From: Pseudo-nitzschia pungens
Taxonomy: Eukaryota > Bacillariophyta > Bacillariophyceae > Bacillariales > Bacillariaceae
Length of the DNA stretch: 64,000 bases
NCBI GenBank assembly: GCA_037355855.1
Contig: CM074760.1
Span: forward strand, 4,332,501-4,396,500
Reading direction: 5' to 3'
Shown here: positions 23,430 to 35,982 of the stretch, one piece after another
Layout of the letters: the number at the start of each line of letters is the position of its first letter
Numbering within the stretch: position 1 is the stretch's first letter
Notes under the pieces: generated by a model
The model's input: only the letters and a program-made list of their open reading frames with translations
What the model was told of the DNA's origin: nothing
Databases searched by the model: none
Made by a program: the position numbers and the translations under genes

Positions 23430-24410
23430 ATCTGTTTTCAAGCTACCTTATTATTTAAAGCTATACAGTCTTTCAAGCCCCTTTAGTGATATCCACTTAA
23501 TGTTCTACATTCTTCAAGGTCGAACCCACTTAACGTTCTACATTCTTCAAGATCGAACACATATACACCCCCCCTTCTAGAAGGTTCCTACTCGCTGATC
23601 CTTAAGTCTTTACAAGTATTTCCAAGTACTATCAAGCTCGCGCGAGCATATCTTCCAGTTCCCCCTTTATTTTCAAGTCAATATCCTCCCTGCTCACTAA
23701 GTGTTAATCACTTAAGAGCTACCCTGTTTCCTCGCCAAGCCCCCTAGTCCCTAAGTATTTTCGCTTAAGGCTCCCCTACTACATCTGTTTTCAAGCCAAG
23801 ACCAACCGATCCCTAAGTACCTCCTACTTAGTGCACTCCTGTTTCCAACACTAGATCTACTATCGCCCCTTGTTTTCAAGACTACAATTCCCTTGGTCTC
23901 TAAGTTTTCGCGAGTTCCCTGATCCCTAAGTGCTTTTGCTATTAAGCAACCCCAACTTGAACTATAAATTCGACACTGTTTTCAAGACACAAGCCTCCCC
24001 CTGGTCCCTAGGTCTTTCTACTACAGCCTCTGTTTTCAGGCAAGCAGCTTCCCTGGTCCCTAAGTGTTTGCGAGCTCCCTGCTCCCTAAGTGTTTTCGCT
24101 ATTAAGCAACCCCAACTTGAACTTCAAGTTCGACACTGTTTTCAAGATACAAGCCTCCCCCTGGTCCCTAGGTGTTGCTACTAAAGCCCTGTTTTCAAGC
24201 ACGCAGCTTCTCTGGTCCCTAAGTGTCTCGCTCAGGGTACCTGTTTTCAAGCCAATTGCCCCTGGATACTGTTTCCACTTATCAGTACTCGCGAGTTTGA
24301 ACTTCAAGTTCCCTCCTGAGCCTTTTAAGTGTGCCCTGCCATTGATATCCCCCGGTCCCTAAGTGTTCCTACTAAAGCCCCTTTCCAAGCACGCAGCAAC
24401 TATCCCCCCT
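23430..24410 (+). repeat. LINE 5' hairpin array (copy C)
   Basis: Same hairpin and linker vocabulary as 10491-10870 (CTAAGTG...CACTTAAGAGC at about 23697-23721, CTAAGTA/TACTTAG near 23814). Blocks such as CACTGTTTTCAAGAYACAAGCC and CCCTAAGTGTTTTCGCTATTAAGC occur twice (23920-24000 and 24080-24160), showing block duplication. Confidence 0.8.
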
Positions 24411-25789
24411 ACGTAAATTCTACAGGGCCAAAAGTGGTACTTCTATCCATTTGCCCGCAACTCCAGACAGAACTACCAGAATTTTCCCTGTAGAATCTAC
24501 ACGATTTGCAGTGGTCTACTGGAGTTCCTAAATTCTGTAACTCCAGAGCACCTCTGAGGGTTTTGTCCTTGCCTCTTCTGGTAGTGCTCCAGTACTTTTT
24601 CGGTTCCCCTGGAGTTTTTCCTTGTTCAGCCCAACGTTGGACCTGTTGTTGCTGCTGTACCCTGATTTCCAGCCTACAACCTATCACCTGGCATTGCTGC
24701 ACCCAAGTGGCGTTTCTGTGGTTTCTTCTGCACTCTACTGGTGATTCTACTGCGCCGGCCTTTGCTATCACCTGGCTTCTCTCCATCCCCAGTGGCGTCT
24801 TCCGGTGTCGCTTCTGCTCTCCACTGGAGGTTTTCTGCTGTTGATTTGCCTTCAACCGGTGCTTCTCCTGCCCAGGCTTGCTGGTGCTTCTCCTGCCCCG
24901 GCCTTTGTCATCACCTGCCACTTTTACATCTAAGAGGCGTGTCTGCTGTTGCTCCAGCACCCAACAGCTTGCTTTTCAGCTGTTGTTTGCCCTCAACCGG
25001 TGCTTCTCCTGCCCCGGCCATTGTCAGCACCTGGCACTTCTCCATTCAAGCGCGGCGTTTCAGTTGGTGCTCTTGCACTCCACTGGAGGTTTTCTGCTGT
25101 TGATTTGCCCTCCACCGGTGCTTCCCCTGCCTCGGCCTTTGCCCTCAATCGGTGCTTCTCCTGCCCTGGCCATTGTCATCTCCTGGCACTTTTACATCCA
25201 AGCGGCGTGTCTACTGTTGTTCCAGCACCCAACAGGTTGCTTCTCAGCTGTTGCTTTGCCCTCACCCGGTGCTTCTCCTGCCCCGGCCTTTGTCATCACC
25301 TGCCACTTTTACATCTAAGCGGCGTGTCTGCTGTTGCTCCATCACCCTACAGCTTGCTTTTCAGCTGTTGTTTGCCCTCAACCGGTGCTTCTCCTGCCCC
25401 GGCCATTGTCATCACCTGGCACTTCTCCATTCAAGCGCGGCGTTTCAGTTGGTGCTCCTGCACTCCACTGGAGGTTTTCTGCTGTTGATTTGCCCTCAAC
25501 CGGTGCTTCTCCTGCCCCGGCCTTTGCTCTCAACCGGTGCTTCTCCTGCCCCGGCCTTTGTCATCACCTGGCACTTTTACATCCAAGCGGCGTGTCTACT
25601 GTTGCCCCAGTACCCAACAGGTTGCTTTTCAGCTGTTGCTTTGCCCTCAACCGGTGCTTCTCCTGCCCCGGCCTTTGCTATCACCTGGCACTTCTGCATC
25701 CAAGCGGCGTTTCTGTTGTTGCTTCTGCACTCTACTGGAGGTTTTCTGCTGTTGCCTTGCCCTCAACCGGTGCTTCTCCCGCCCCGACA

Positions 25790-26600
25790 TCTGTCATCAC
25801 CTGGCACTCCTACATCCAAGGCGTGCCTGTTGCTGCTCCTGCACCCAGCATTTCTGCACCCAAGTGGCGTTTCTGTTGTTGCTTCTGCACTCCACTCGAG
25901 GTTTTCTACTGTTGAACTGCCCTCCACCGGTGCTTCTCCTGCCCCAGCAGTTGTCATTACCTGGCACTTCTACATCCAAGGCGTGCCTGTTGTTGCTCCT
26001 GCACCCAGCATTTCTGCACCCAAGTGGCGTTTCTGTTGTTGCTTCTGCACTCCACTCGAGGTTTTCTACTGTTGAACTGCCCTCCACCGGTGCTTCTCCT
26101 GCCCCAGCAGTTGTCATTACCTGGCACTTCTACATCCAAGGCGTGCCTGTTGTTGCTCCTGCACCCAGCATTTCTGCACCCAAGTGGCGTTTCTGTTGTT
26201 GCTTCTGCACTCCACTCGAGGTTTTCTACTGTTGAACTGCCCTCCACCGGTGCTTCTCCTGCCCCGGCATTTGTCATCACCTGGCACTTCTACATCCAAG
26301 GCGTGCCTGTTGTTGCTCCTGCACCCAGCATTTCTGCACCCAAGTGGCGTTTCTGTTGTTGCTTCTGCACTCCACTCGAGGTTTTCTACTGTTGAATTGC
26401 CCTCAACCGGTGCTTCTCCCGCCCCGGCATTTGTCATCACCTGGCACTTCTACATCCAAGGCGTGCCTGTTGCTGCTCCTGCACCCAGCATTTCTGCACC
26501 CAAGTGGCGTTTCTGTTGTTGCATCTGCACTCCACTCGAGGTTTTCTACTGTTGAATTGCCCTCAACCGGTGCTTCTCCCGCCCCGGCATCTGTCATCAC
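25790..26600 (+). repeat. 160-bp tandem monomers in LINE 5' UTR (copy C)
   Basis: Nearly identical units recur every 160 bp (landmark CCCAAGTGGCGTTTCTG near 25859, 26019, 26179, 26339 and 26499). Units contain CACCTGGCACTTCTACATCC, GCGTGCCTGTTG and CCGGTGCTTCTCC. As 160 is not a multiple of 3, frames rotate from unit to unit, which argues against coding. By analogy with the promoter monomers of mouse L1 these could hold promoter or enhancer activity; that is inference. Confidence 0.85.
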
Positions 26601-26956
26601 CTGGCACTTCTACATCCAAGCGGCGTGTCTGTTGTTGCTCCTGCACCCAGTTGGTTGCTTTTCTGCTGTTGCTTTTCAACATCCCAGTGGCGCTTCTGTG
26701 GTTTCTTCTGCACCCAACTGGTGATTCTACTGCCCCGGTCCTTGCTATCACCTGTCACCTCTCCATCCAAAGCAGCGCTTCTGCTGTTGCTTCTGCACTC
26801 CACTGGAGGTTTTCTGCAGTTGCCTTGCCTTCAACCGGTGCTTCTCCTGCCCAGGCTTGTGTCATCCCCTAGTTATTCTGCCTCCAAGCAGCGTTCCTGT
26901 TGTCCCTTCTGCCCTCAGCTGGTGTCTCTGCACTCAGCTGCTCCCCTTCTGGTACA

Positions 26957-29900
26957 ATGCCTCCCCCTCCTAATAAGGGGTGGCCCACCTCCCAAGCTGC
27001 TTCCCGGAAGAAAAGATCTTCTACGCCTCCTTCTTCTGCTCGGTCTGCCTCTGGGGCTCGGTCTAACAAGCGCCCATTTGTGCAAAAGACCCCTCCAAGA
27101 AATTCTAGTGTCACCTCTGCTCTTACTACTCCCTCTCCTACTCTTGATACCAGATCATCCTCTTCCTCTGCCTCATCAGCCTCTTCATCCTCTATGCATG
27201 GGTCTTCTGTTGATGATATGTCTTCATCTTCTTCTGTGTCCTCATCTGCAGGTGTGCTTTCTGATGTTGAGATGCTTGGCACTGAATCTGCACCAGGGGA
27301 ATCTGCACCAGGGGAATCTGCACCAGGGGACTCTGCACCAGGGGATTCCTTGCAAACTTCTTCTCTGTCAACAGCTTCTCAGCTAGGCTCCCAGGAGTCA
27401 GGTCCTCCGCCGTCAGGTACTCTGTCAGGTTCTCAGTCGTCAGGTACTCTGCTGTCAGACCCCAAGATGATAAGCTCCCAGTCCTCAGGCTCCCAGTCCT
27501 CAGGCTTCCAGCAGCAGGGCTCCCAGCAGCAGGGCTCCCAGCAGTCTGGACCCCGGCCCCCAGTCTCCCAGCAGCCAGGATCCAACCCGGCAGGCTCCCA
27601 GCTGCCAAAGGGCTCTGGGACCTCAGGCAAGGTCCCTGCTTCATCTATCCTCAAGCAATCTACTCTTGCCTTTTCCTCTGCCCAGAAGTCTGATCCCTCT
27701 CAGCAGCAAGCACGCCAATCCCAACGCCAGGAGGCTCTGGCTGCTGCCAACAGGGCTCATTCCGCTTCCTTCTTCTGGTGTTTTTATGGTCAGGGCCCCT
27801 GTTCTGGCAAGTGTCCTATCCCATCTGCAATTCATGCCTTTCGAAAATCTCCAACTGGTAACCGGTTATGGGCTGGGTGTCCAAGCCCTACACACTTCTT
27901 CAGCAAGAAGGAGGGTAAAGACAAGAAATCCATCCATGATATTTGCCGGACTGCCATCCCTCCTGTTTATGCTCAGGTTTTTCCGGACACTCCAGACTGG
28001 CGCAATGCCTCTGTAGCTTCCTTGGCTTCTATTGCCTCTGCTTGCTTTCAAGGCTCTGCCCCAGCCTGGACCAAGCAACCATCTGGCCAGGCTCTGAAGA
28101 AATGTCTTATTGGTTTGGTCAAGATGTCTCCTGAGTGTTTTGATGACCTGTATTGTGAGGGCAACCTTTTGCCTAGCACTGAAGGCAAAGTATGGTGGGC
28201 AGCCAATCAGGTGCTTGGCTCTCATTGGCATTTCAAGAAGCGCCCTCCTACACCTGCGCCACCAGTGGCTGATGATGCTTCCACTTCCAAATCTTCCACT
28301 TCCAAATCAGTGTCCTTTCTTCCTGGTGGTGGTGATGCTACTGTCTTGTCCTCTTCTGCTGGGCATTTCCTCCAACGCCGAGGGGTTTGCTCCAGTGATT
28401 CTAGAGCTCCAGTGGATGTAACTGCTGGCACCAAGTGTTCTCATAGTTCTTATGTCACTCTGTCCCTTCCAAGGTTGATGTCACAACGCCCTGGGGAACT
28501 GTATGATGAGCTGCTCAAGTCTCTCAAGGAAGCTTTGGATCTTCTATGGACTGTTGACAAGCGCCTGGTGTTGTATGTTTTTCCCTCAAGAGCCAGGCTC
28601 AACCCCAAGGCCAAGCCTGTTACCAAGTTTTGGACGACACTTCCTGACAGGAAGACCTTGGAATTGTATGTTGCTCAGCTCTGGCTTCGCAGTAGAACTG
28701 CTCCTCATCTACGCTTCTTTTTGGGACACAGTGCTTCCCTGGAGAAACTCTTTTCAGCACAATTGCTCCAGAGGCTCAGAGACCGTGGCATGGACCTGAA
28801 ATATGACCACATACAGGCCCCAGTTATTGTCACCTGTGGCTTTCTCCTTGGATCTTACATGCAGAGTTTTGATCTTGACCACTACAACAAATTGCTTCAG
28901 ACTCATCCCAGGTTTCAGGCATGTCCTATTGCTGTTATCAGGAAGAATATCAGCCTTGACAACTCCAGAACTCCTGATCCCAATCCGGTTCTGGCTGCTC
29001 ATGTTTTATGTGATGCTACAAAGCGCGCCCAAACTGTTAAGCTCCTCAAAGCCCAGTTCAACCGTTGCAAACCTTCAGACATTGCCTCTTTACCTGATGG
29101 TAAATTCTACAAGTTTATTGAGACAGCTACCAATCCTTCTGACAGACCTCTTCCCCCTTCCAAGCTCAAGACTGTTCGCCAGGCTAAGCACCGCCAAGCC
29201 AAATTTATTGAGAGCCATGAAACGGCTCCTGTTCTGGGGGTAGTTGATCTTGATCTTCCAGTTGACCTGGGCCAAGGGCTGGGTTTGAAGACACTGCGCA
29301 GTGTGCTTCTGGGCATCAGAACCCGTGACAATTGGTCATGGCCTCTTTTTCTCTCTGTTGATACCAGTTCATACCGAGGCGAGATCCTTGCTTTGTACAA
29401 TATCACTACCAAGGCTGAAGCAATGGCCATGTTGTCTTTCCTGCCTATTATACTGGAAGCTCATTATGGTTCTTGTGTTAGACAATGGTTCTCTTCTGAG
29501 TGCTTGACTGAAATGGAAGCTTACCATTGGGATGCTGCTGTCAATTGTGTTGTGGAAACTGAACCTGCTGCAGATCCAATGCAGGATGACTCTCTTCCCT
29601 TTTTTGGTGATGGGGATGCAAGAGATTGGGAACTTGTTGATGATGACTTGTCAGTTGACCTTGCTCCAGACCTCACTTTTGATCTAGATCTGCACTTTAA
29701 CCTCCAAGCCCGTGCTGACAGTGGTGGTGGTGGCTTTGATGATTCTCAATCCATGGATACTTTAGCAACCGGCACTTCCAATCTCACTGCTGTCCAGGCT
29801 TCAGCGCCTGCAGGTGCTGCTCCTACTGGAGGTGATCCTCCCAATGTTGCCAAGGCTGGTGCCTCCCCTGGTGTCTCTCCTGATGTTCCCCCTGCAGTTC

Positions 29901-30151
29901 CTGACCCTCCCCATAATGCCATGGCTGGTGACCTCCCTGGGGCCTCTCCTGATGCCTCAACTGAAGTTCCTGCTGCCGGTGGTGAGGAAGATGCAGCCTC
30001 TGCTTTGAGGCTTGGGGTTGCTGCTATAGCATTCTCCTCCAGCCATGATGCTAGTGTCAGTGATTTGAGCCATGCCAATGTCTCCACAAAATCAGCTCCG
30101 GCAACTCTCTCTTCCGTGCGACAGACTCGGTTTCCTTCTGATCATGGTTAG
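26957..30151 (+). CDS. LINE ORF1, intact (copy C)
   Basis: Intact 1,064-aa frame. The start MPPPPNKG matches the other copies; the frame is open 19 codons further up. The N-terminal 100 residues are Ser/Arg/Lys-rich, residues about 115-235 are Ser/Gln/Gly low-complexity (with an APGES/APGDS repeat where other copies have GSQQS), then a conserved region contains FFWCFYGQGPCSG, HFFSKKEGKDKKS, RPPTPAPP and RTRDNWSWPLFLSVDT, followed by an acidic (DGDARDWELVDDD) and Ala/Pro-rich tail. It ends FPSDHG with TAG inside the ORF2 start. No known domain recognised; the role of packaging the LINE RNA is inferred from position only. Confidence 0.85.
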   Translation: MPPPPNKGWPTSQAASRKKRSSTPPSSARSASGARSNKRPFVQKTPPRNSSVTSALTTPSPTLDTRSSSSSASSASSSSMHGSSVDDMSSSSSVSSSAGVLSDVEMLGTESAPGESAPGESAPGDSAPGDSLQTSSLSTASQLGSQESGPPPSGTLSGSQSSGTLLSDPKMISSQSSGSQSSGFQQQGSQQQGSQQSGPRPPVSQQPGSNPAGSQLPKGSGTSGKVPASSILKQSTLAFSSAQKSDPSQQQARQSQRQEALAAANRAHSASFFWCFYGQGPCSGKCPIPSAIHAFRKSPTGNRLWAGCPSPTHFFSKKEGKDKKSIHDICRTAIPPVYAQVFPDTPDWRNASVASLASIASACFQGSAPAWTKQPSGQALKKCLIGLVKMSPECFDDLYCEGNLLPSTEGKVWWAANQVLGSHWHFKKRPPTPAPPVADDASTSKSSTSKSVSFLPGGGDATVLSSSAGHFLQRRGVCSSDSRAPVDVTAGTKCSHSSYVTLSLPRLMSQRPGELYDELLKSLKEALDLLWTVDKRLVLYVFPSRARLNPKAKPVTKFWTTLPDRKTLELYVAQLWLRSRTAPHLRFFLGHSASLEKLFSAQLLQRLRDRGMDLKYDHIQAPVIVTCGFLLGSYMQSFDLDHYNKLLQTHPRFQACPIAVIRKNISLDNSRTPDPNPVLAAHVLCDATKRAQTVKLLKAQFNRCKPSDIASLPDGKFYKFIETATNPSDRPLPPSKLKTVRQAKHRQAKFIESHETAPVLGVVDLDLPVDLGQGLGLKTLRSVLLGIRTRDNWSWPLFLSVDTSSYRGEILALYNITTKAEAMAMLSFLPIILEAHYGSCVRQWFSSECLTEMEAYHWDAAVNCVVETEPAADPMQDDSLPFFGDGDARDWELVDDDLSVDLAPDLTFDLDLHFNLQARADSGGGGFDDSQSMDTLATGTSNLTAVQASAPAGAAPTGGDPPNVAKAGASPGVSPDVPPAVPDPPHNAMAGDLPGASPDASTEVPAAGGEEDAASALRLGVAAIAFSSSHDASVSDLSHANVSTKSAPATLSSVRQTRFPSDHG

Positions 30152-33100
30152 CTCTTCTGGTATGAGGTTTGATGGGATGCCTTCCACTCCAAATCCCATC
30201 AATGCTTATACTGCTTCTCCCTTTTCCTCCTCCGACTCTTCACCTGTCCCTCATTTTGTCCAATTAACTCTTCATGGAGACTCTCTTGCTGCTAAGGATT
30301 CTGACAGTTTTGGTCATTCCTTCCCCCAAGCTCCATCATCTAATTCCACCATTATCACCTTCCAAAACATTGGACCCCAACGTAGAGCTGCCTTTATGTC
30401 CAGGTCCAAGCACAACTCCCGTCAATTTGTCAAGAGCAATGCAAGTGTGGCGCTTTTTGCTGAACATTGTTTGAATGAATCCAAGCTCCTGCCCTGTGAT
30501 CTTTTTAATCGGCGCATGAAGAATGTCTGTCCCTCCAGTTTTTCCTATCTTGCCAACAACAAGCATGAAGCTTCTGACTGTTCATGGCTTCAGCCTGGTG
30601 GCACAGGTTTTTCCATTGATCAACTTTTCAGTTCCCACAAGATTGCCCATGGGGCTGATCCTTCTGGTCTTGGAAGATGGTCCTTTGTCAAGTTTCAGGG
30701 CAGGGATGGCTACACTGTCACTATGTTTTCTGCTTACTGCCCTGTTGAAAATGATAGGGATCTTGGTTCAGTCTGGAATCAACAGTGCCGCTACTTTCAA
30801 GCAGCTGAAAATCTTTTCAGTCCCAATCCATGCATTCTTTTTCACAGGGATTTGACTGCTGCCCTTCAGGTCTGCCTGGGTGCAGGTGACCAGGTCATTG
30901 TTGGGATTGACCAGAATGCTGATGTCAGGACTGATGGCTTGTCTTTTGAGCTCCAGGCTCTGGGTTTCAGAGAGGCCATTCTTACCCTTCATAGTAAGTC
31001 TTCTCCTCCTGCCACTCACAACAGAAACACTACCAGAACACCAATTGATGCCATTTGGGTCTCTGAGAATGTTGATGTTCTCAGGGCTGGGTATTGTCCC
31101 TTTGGTGGTGCCCATGGTATGGAATCTGACCATAGACTGCTTTGGATTGAGGTTTGTAATTGCAGCCTCATGGGCAAACATCTTCCACCTCCTGTGAGAT
31201 TCTCTCATTCCAAACTCCAGTCCTCCCACCCTCATCTGCGCCAACGGTATTTCAAGCGAGTGAGGCACAGCTTTCTCAAGGCTGGAGTGTTTTCTCTCCA
31301 AGCTAAGCTGGAGCACCTACTGGCTCAGTTTCAGTCTGGGGATATTTCTGTGCGCGCTGATCTCATCACCACATATGAAGTACTCCATGAAACTTCCACC
31401 TCTCTCAGACTCTCTGTTGAACAAAACCTCTGTCACACTAGAGCTGGTCTGGTTCCATGGTCCCCGAAGTTGCAAGTCTATCGTGATACAATTGACTTTT
31501 GGAGGCGTGTTGTTAAGTTGAGACAGGGTGTGTCCACCAGTCATACTGTTTTGAAAAGGTTGGCATGCAAGCTTTCTCTCTACAAAGGAGAACACAGTGA
31601 CCTTTCCAGTGCTATCCTCCATCTGAAACAAGCTTACAAGCAGTACCGGGCAGTGAAGAAATTGGCCCCCTCATGGAGAGACTCCTTCAATCAAGGCCTG
31701 GTGGATGCACTTCTTGCTGAAGGCAAGCCTCACAACCAGAATGCTTCCCAGATTCGTGCCAGGATGCGCAGGGAACGTCTTCAAAGAGAGCTTGGTCTTG
31801 CTGCTCGGTCTATTCGGGGACGTGTCAACAAGTCAGCAGTCTTGAGAGCTATTGCAGTTGGCCATGATGGTGTTGAACAGGTCTTGGAGTCTCAGTCCTA
31901 TGGTACCAGCTATGGCTGAATCCAATGTCCGGCGTCAACAGCAGTGTCTTGGAACTCCTTCCATGACTCCCTCCTTCATTCAAGATTTCGGCTACCTAGG
32001 CACTGCCCAGGCTGCTACTCATGTTCTTGATGGCACATATAATCCTCCTCCTACCACTGACAAATACCTTTCTGAATTTCTTTCCTGTCTCAAAGTCCCT
32101 GACTCTCTACTGAGTTTGCCCCCCTTTGACTATTCAGTGTGTCCAGTTGACAATGCTGCTGCCTGGAAACGCCAGAGGGAACGCACAGCAAGTGAACCTT
32201 CTTGTTTGAGTTTTTCCCACCACAAGGCTTTTGCCCTTGATCCCCAGCTGAACAAGTTTGACACTCTCCTGAGATCTGTCCCATTGATTGTTGGCTTCTC
32301 TCCTTCTGCTTGGCAGGTCATCACTGATGTTGAGATCTTCAAGAAACCTGGTGAATATAGAGTGGATAAGATGAGGCTTATTCAGCTGATGTCTCCTGAG
32401 TTCCAAATCAACAACAAGATGATTGGCAGACGCATTCTTGCCTATGCTGAACGTGCCAATGCCGTGGCTGTTGATCAACATGGAAGCAGGAAACACCACA
32501 AGGCCATCAACACCTGCCTGAACAAGAAGCTCATCTGTGATGTGTTAAGGCAGAAGCGCAGATCCGGTGCTGTTGCTATGAATGATGCCAAGGGCTGTTA
32601 TGATAGAATTTCACATCCTATTGCAGGTCTCACTCTCCAGAGCTTTGGGGTTCCTGCCCATGTGTGTGAAGTTCTTCTGTCTACTCTGCAGCATGCTAAG
32701 CACCACATCAAAACTGGTTTTGGTCGGTCAGGCCCTGTGTATGGTGATGAACCTGTTCCTCTCAGTGGCTGTGGCCAAGGCAACGGTATTGGTCCAACCC
32801 TTTGGGCTTTGGTGTCAACAATTGTTTTCCGAATGATGCAACAGGCTGGGCATGGTGTCCATCTTATCACTTCCTTGTCACTGCAACTGGTTTCTCTTGT
32901 GGGTTTTGCCTTTGTGGATGACACAGATTTGTTTTGTGCTGGCTCTGATTCCTCAACATCTGGTGAGGAATTGGCTGCTGATTTTCAGGAAGCTCTTGAC
33001 CGATGGGCTGGAGGGATTATTGCCACTGGTGGTGCGATTGAACCTGCCAAATCCTTCTGTTATTTGATTGATTTCAAATGGAATGGATCCGGTTGGGACT

Positions 33101-35982
33101 ATCGCTCAATTGCTGACATGCCCGGTGACTTCTCTGTTGCTGACAAGAATGGAAATCGAGCTACCCTGGATAGGTTTGAAGTTGACCACGCTGACAAGAC
33201 CCTTGGGGTTTTTATCTCCATGGATGGCAATGAGGAAGCACAGATTGCTCACATGAAGTCCCAGTCTCAGTCTTTTGGCTCTCAGCTCAAGGCTTCCAAG
33301 TGTGAGAAGCGCACATCCCTCTACACCTTCAAGTATTCTTTCATGAAGTCTGTTGAATACCCCATGCCTGTCACGCAACTTGATGAGGCCACCTGGACGA
33401 AGATCATTCACCCAGCTCTTGTTCCTGTGCTGAATAAAGCAGGGATGTCACGGACATTTCCCAGACATATATTCTATGGTCCTTCCCTCTATCAAGGCTT
33501 TGGTTTCATTCATCCCTACCTCCTCCAAGAGTTCAGTCATATTGCCACTCTCTTTCAGGAATCTGTCAGGTCCTCGCAAACTGGTAGGATTCTCAGGCTC
33601 ACTGCTGAAGCTCTCAGGCTTGAACTTGGCATTCCTCTCCATCTTGGTGTCACACCATATCATCCCTTTGCTTCATATGTCACTCCCTGCTGGTACAAAC
33701 ATGTGTGGAAGTTTTTCTCTGTTCACCCTGTGAGCTTGTTTGAAGACTTCCCAGATCTTCCCCTGCTACGTTCCAATGACTGCTATCTCATGCAAGCCTT
33801 TGTCAACGCTGGCTTCAGAGGTGCTGACTTGTCCCTCTTGAATCACATGCGCATGTCACTCAAGGCTATCTCCCTTGCTGACATTTGTACTCCAGATGGG
33901 AAAAGACTCTCTCCCATGGCTTTCCAGCTGACATCCTCCAATCACTTGAGGGATCATCTTGACTGGCCGAGATGTCCTCCATCTTGGCCTCCAGCAGCAC
34001 AGCGCTTATGGACTAAAGCTCTTCAGACCAGTTTTCTTCCCCCCTGTCCACCCCCTGCAGCCAGGGCACTGGCTCCTTCTTTTCATCTTGGGCATTGGCT
34101 CTCTCCCCAGACAGCTTCTCTTTGGCCTTGGTTTATGTCTCTATCCACCAATAGAATATTCTTCAAAAATTCTACTGGCTGGATGGTGAGCATCTCCCAA
34201 GGCAGGGGCAGATACAGGGTCACTGCTGAAATCCTTTCTGACAAACCAGCCTGCGCTGATGTGCTTGTCTGCCCTGTTATTTGTGGCCAAGTTGTCCGCG
34301 TTGTCGGGTCTTCAGCCTTTGTTTCTGAACCTCCTGACATGGATCCTCTGGAGTACAATCCATTTGATTCTCTTCCAGACTCCCCGGCAGATGCCTTTGA
34401 TGCACTCTGTGAGTCTCCAAGGGTACTTCTCCACAAATATTCTCTACCACAGGCTGGCTGTCAGCACATTGTTGATGCTATCCAGAGTGGTACTGCCAGT
34501 GCTGTCTGCAATGGTTCATTTGATCCGGAACTTCTCAGAGGAACTTCTGCATTCATTCTGTCACCCAATACCTCCACCAAGTCTGCTTCCTTGTTCCTCA
34601 CTGGCTGTAATTTTGTTAGTGGATCCCCTGAGGATCAGTCATCCTATAGGAGTGAACTGGCAGGTATCATTGGGGTTCTCACCTGTTGCACTGCTCTGGT
34701 GAGTATCTTTGATATTGCTTCTGGCTCTATCAACATTGCTCTGGATGGTGACACAGCTCTCAAACAGGCTCAAGGCACTTGGCCATTGGTTATTTCCCAG
34801 AAGTCTTTTGATTATGTTTATGTCATCAGAAACATGATTTCTGCCCTGCCAATTTCTGTGCACTTTCACTGGGTTCAAGGACATCAAGCTGGACTCTTTC
34901 TTGATTGGTGGGCACTTCGCAATCATCAGGTTGACAGCATGGCAAAGGCTTTTCTCTCTGTCCATAGAGCTTCTGCCCATCACTATCCCAGACTTGTGTT
35001 TGAGCCTTGGGCCTTTTCTCTCAATGGTTGCAAGTGTTCAAGGTTTGATCAGAATGCTTTGCATGTTGCTATTTCGGGTCCTCCTCTTCTTAAATATTGG
35101 CAGACCCATCATGACATCCCCATTCCACAACCTGTTCTGAGTTCCATCCATTGGTGTGCCCATCTGACTGCCTTCAAGCGTCTACCTCCTGGCATGCAAA
35201 GGTGGTTTGTCAAATTTGCTTCTGGATGCATTGGTGTTGGCAACCAACTCCTCCACTACCAGTATCAGGATCACTCCAGGTGCCCCTTGTGTGAGGCAGA
35301 CAACGAGAAGGTTTCTCATGTGCTCTCCTGCAAGGATCCTGGGGCTGTCAGGCACAGTGTGTCCGCTTTCAAGGGACCACTGCAGAAGAGGCTTGAAGTT
35401 GAACAAACTGATCCATCATTGGTGGCAGCCATTGTGGACCTTCTCACCAGAGTTCGGAAGGGCCAGAGGATTTATCCATCATCCTACTCACTTGCAATTG
35501 CTTCTGCTGTCAGGGCACAGAGGACTATTGGTTGGCACAACTGGCTCCTTGGTAGGTGGTCCCCTCGCTGGTACCAAATCCAGGCTGACTACTACTCCCA
35601 CATTGGAAGCAAGCGCTCTCCCAAACGTTGGGCTACAGCTATCATCCATCAGTTCTTTCTTACCTCCTGGGATCTTTGGACATATAGGAATGAACGACTC
35701 CATGGTCCTGGGGGTACCCTTGATGCTGAACAACACCAATCTCTTGATGCTTCCATCACCTCTGAATTAGCAATTGGTGCAGCCGGTGCACTTCCCCAGT
35801 CACACTCCCTTTTACAAACCCCTTTCCAAGTCCTACAAGGTTACACCCTGACTGCCAAGAGGCAGTGGCTTGCAACCATCCACCTTGCCAGGAAGCAGTA
35901 TGCAGCGCCTGTCCCCCCAGTGCAGCCATACCAACAAGAGGCTGCTCTTCTCAGAGCCTGGCTTACTGGACCTCAGGGTTGA
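30144..35982 (+). pseudogene. LINE ORF2, EN-RT-RNase H-CCHC, one frameshift (copy C)
   Basis: Starts at ATG 30144, overlapping ORF1 by 8 nt, and would be about 1,946 aa. APE endonuclease in the first 340 residues (GIDQNAD, TPIDAIWVS, ESDHRLLW); RT with LSGCGQGNG and FVDD (about 923-926); RNase H with YRSELAGI, ALDGDTAL and VQGHQAG; finger CPLCEADNEKVSHVLSC; end LLRAWLTGPQG. Near 31899 two bases are missing relative to copy A (CAGTCCTATGG against CAGTCTACTATGG), giving a stop at 31919; the rest is open from 31852 in the next frame. The first RNase H motif reads CNGSFD rather than CDGSFD as in copy B, so a likely catalytic Asp is lost. Confidence 0.88.

Noticed and set aside
24506..26724. Many overlapping 100-300 codon Leu/Pro/Cys-rich frames on both strands in the LINE 5' UTR
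   Set aside because: They follow from a stop-poor 160-bp repeat read in rotating frames (160 is not a multiple of 3), so the same DNA gives the same peptide in different frames. No start or domain is conserved between LINE copies.
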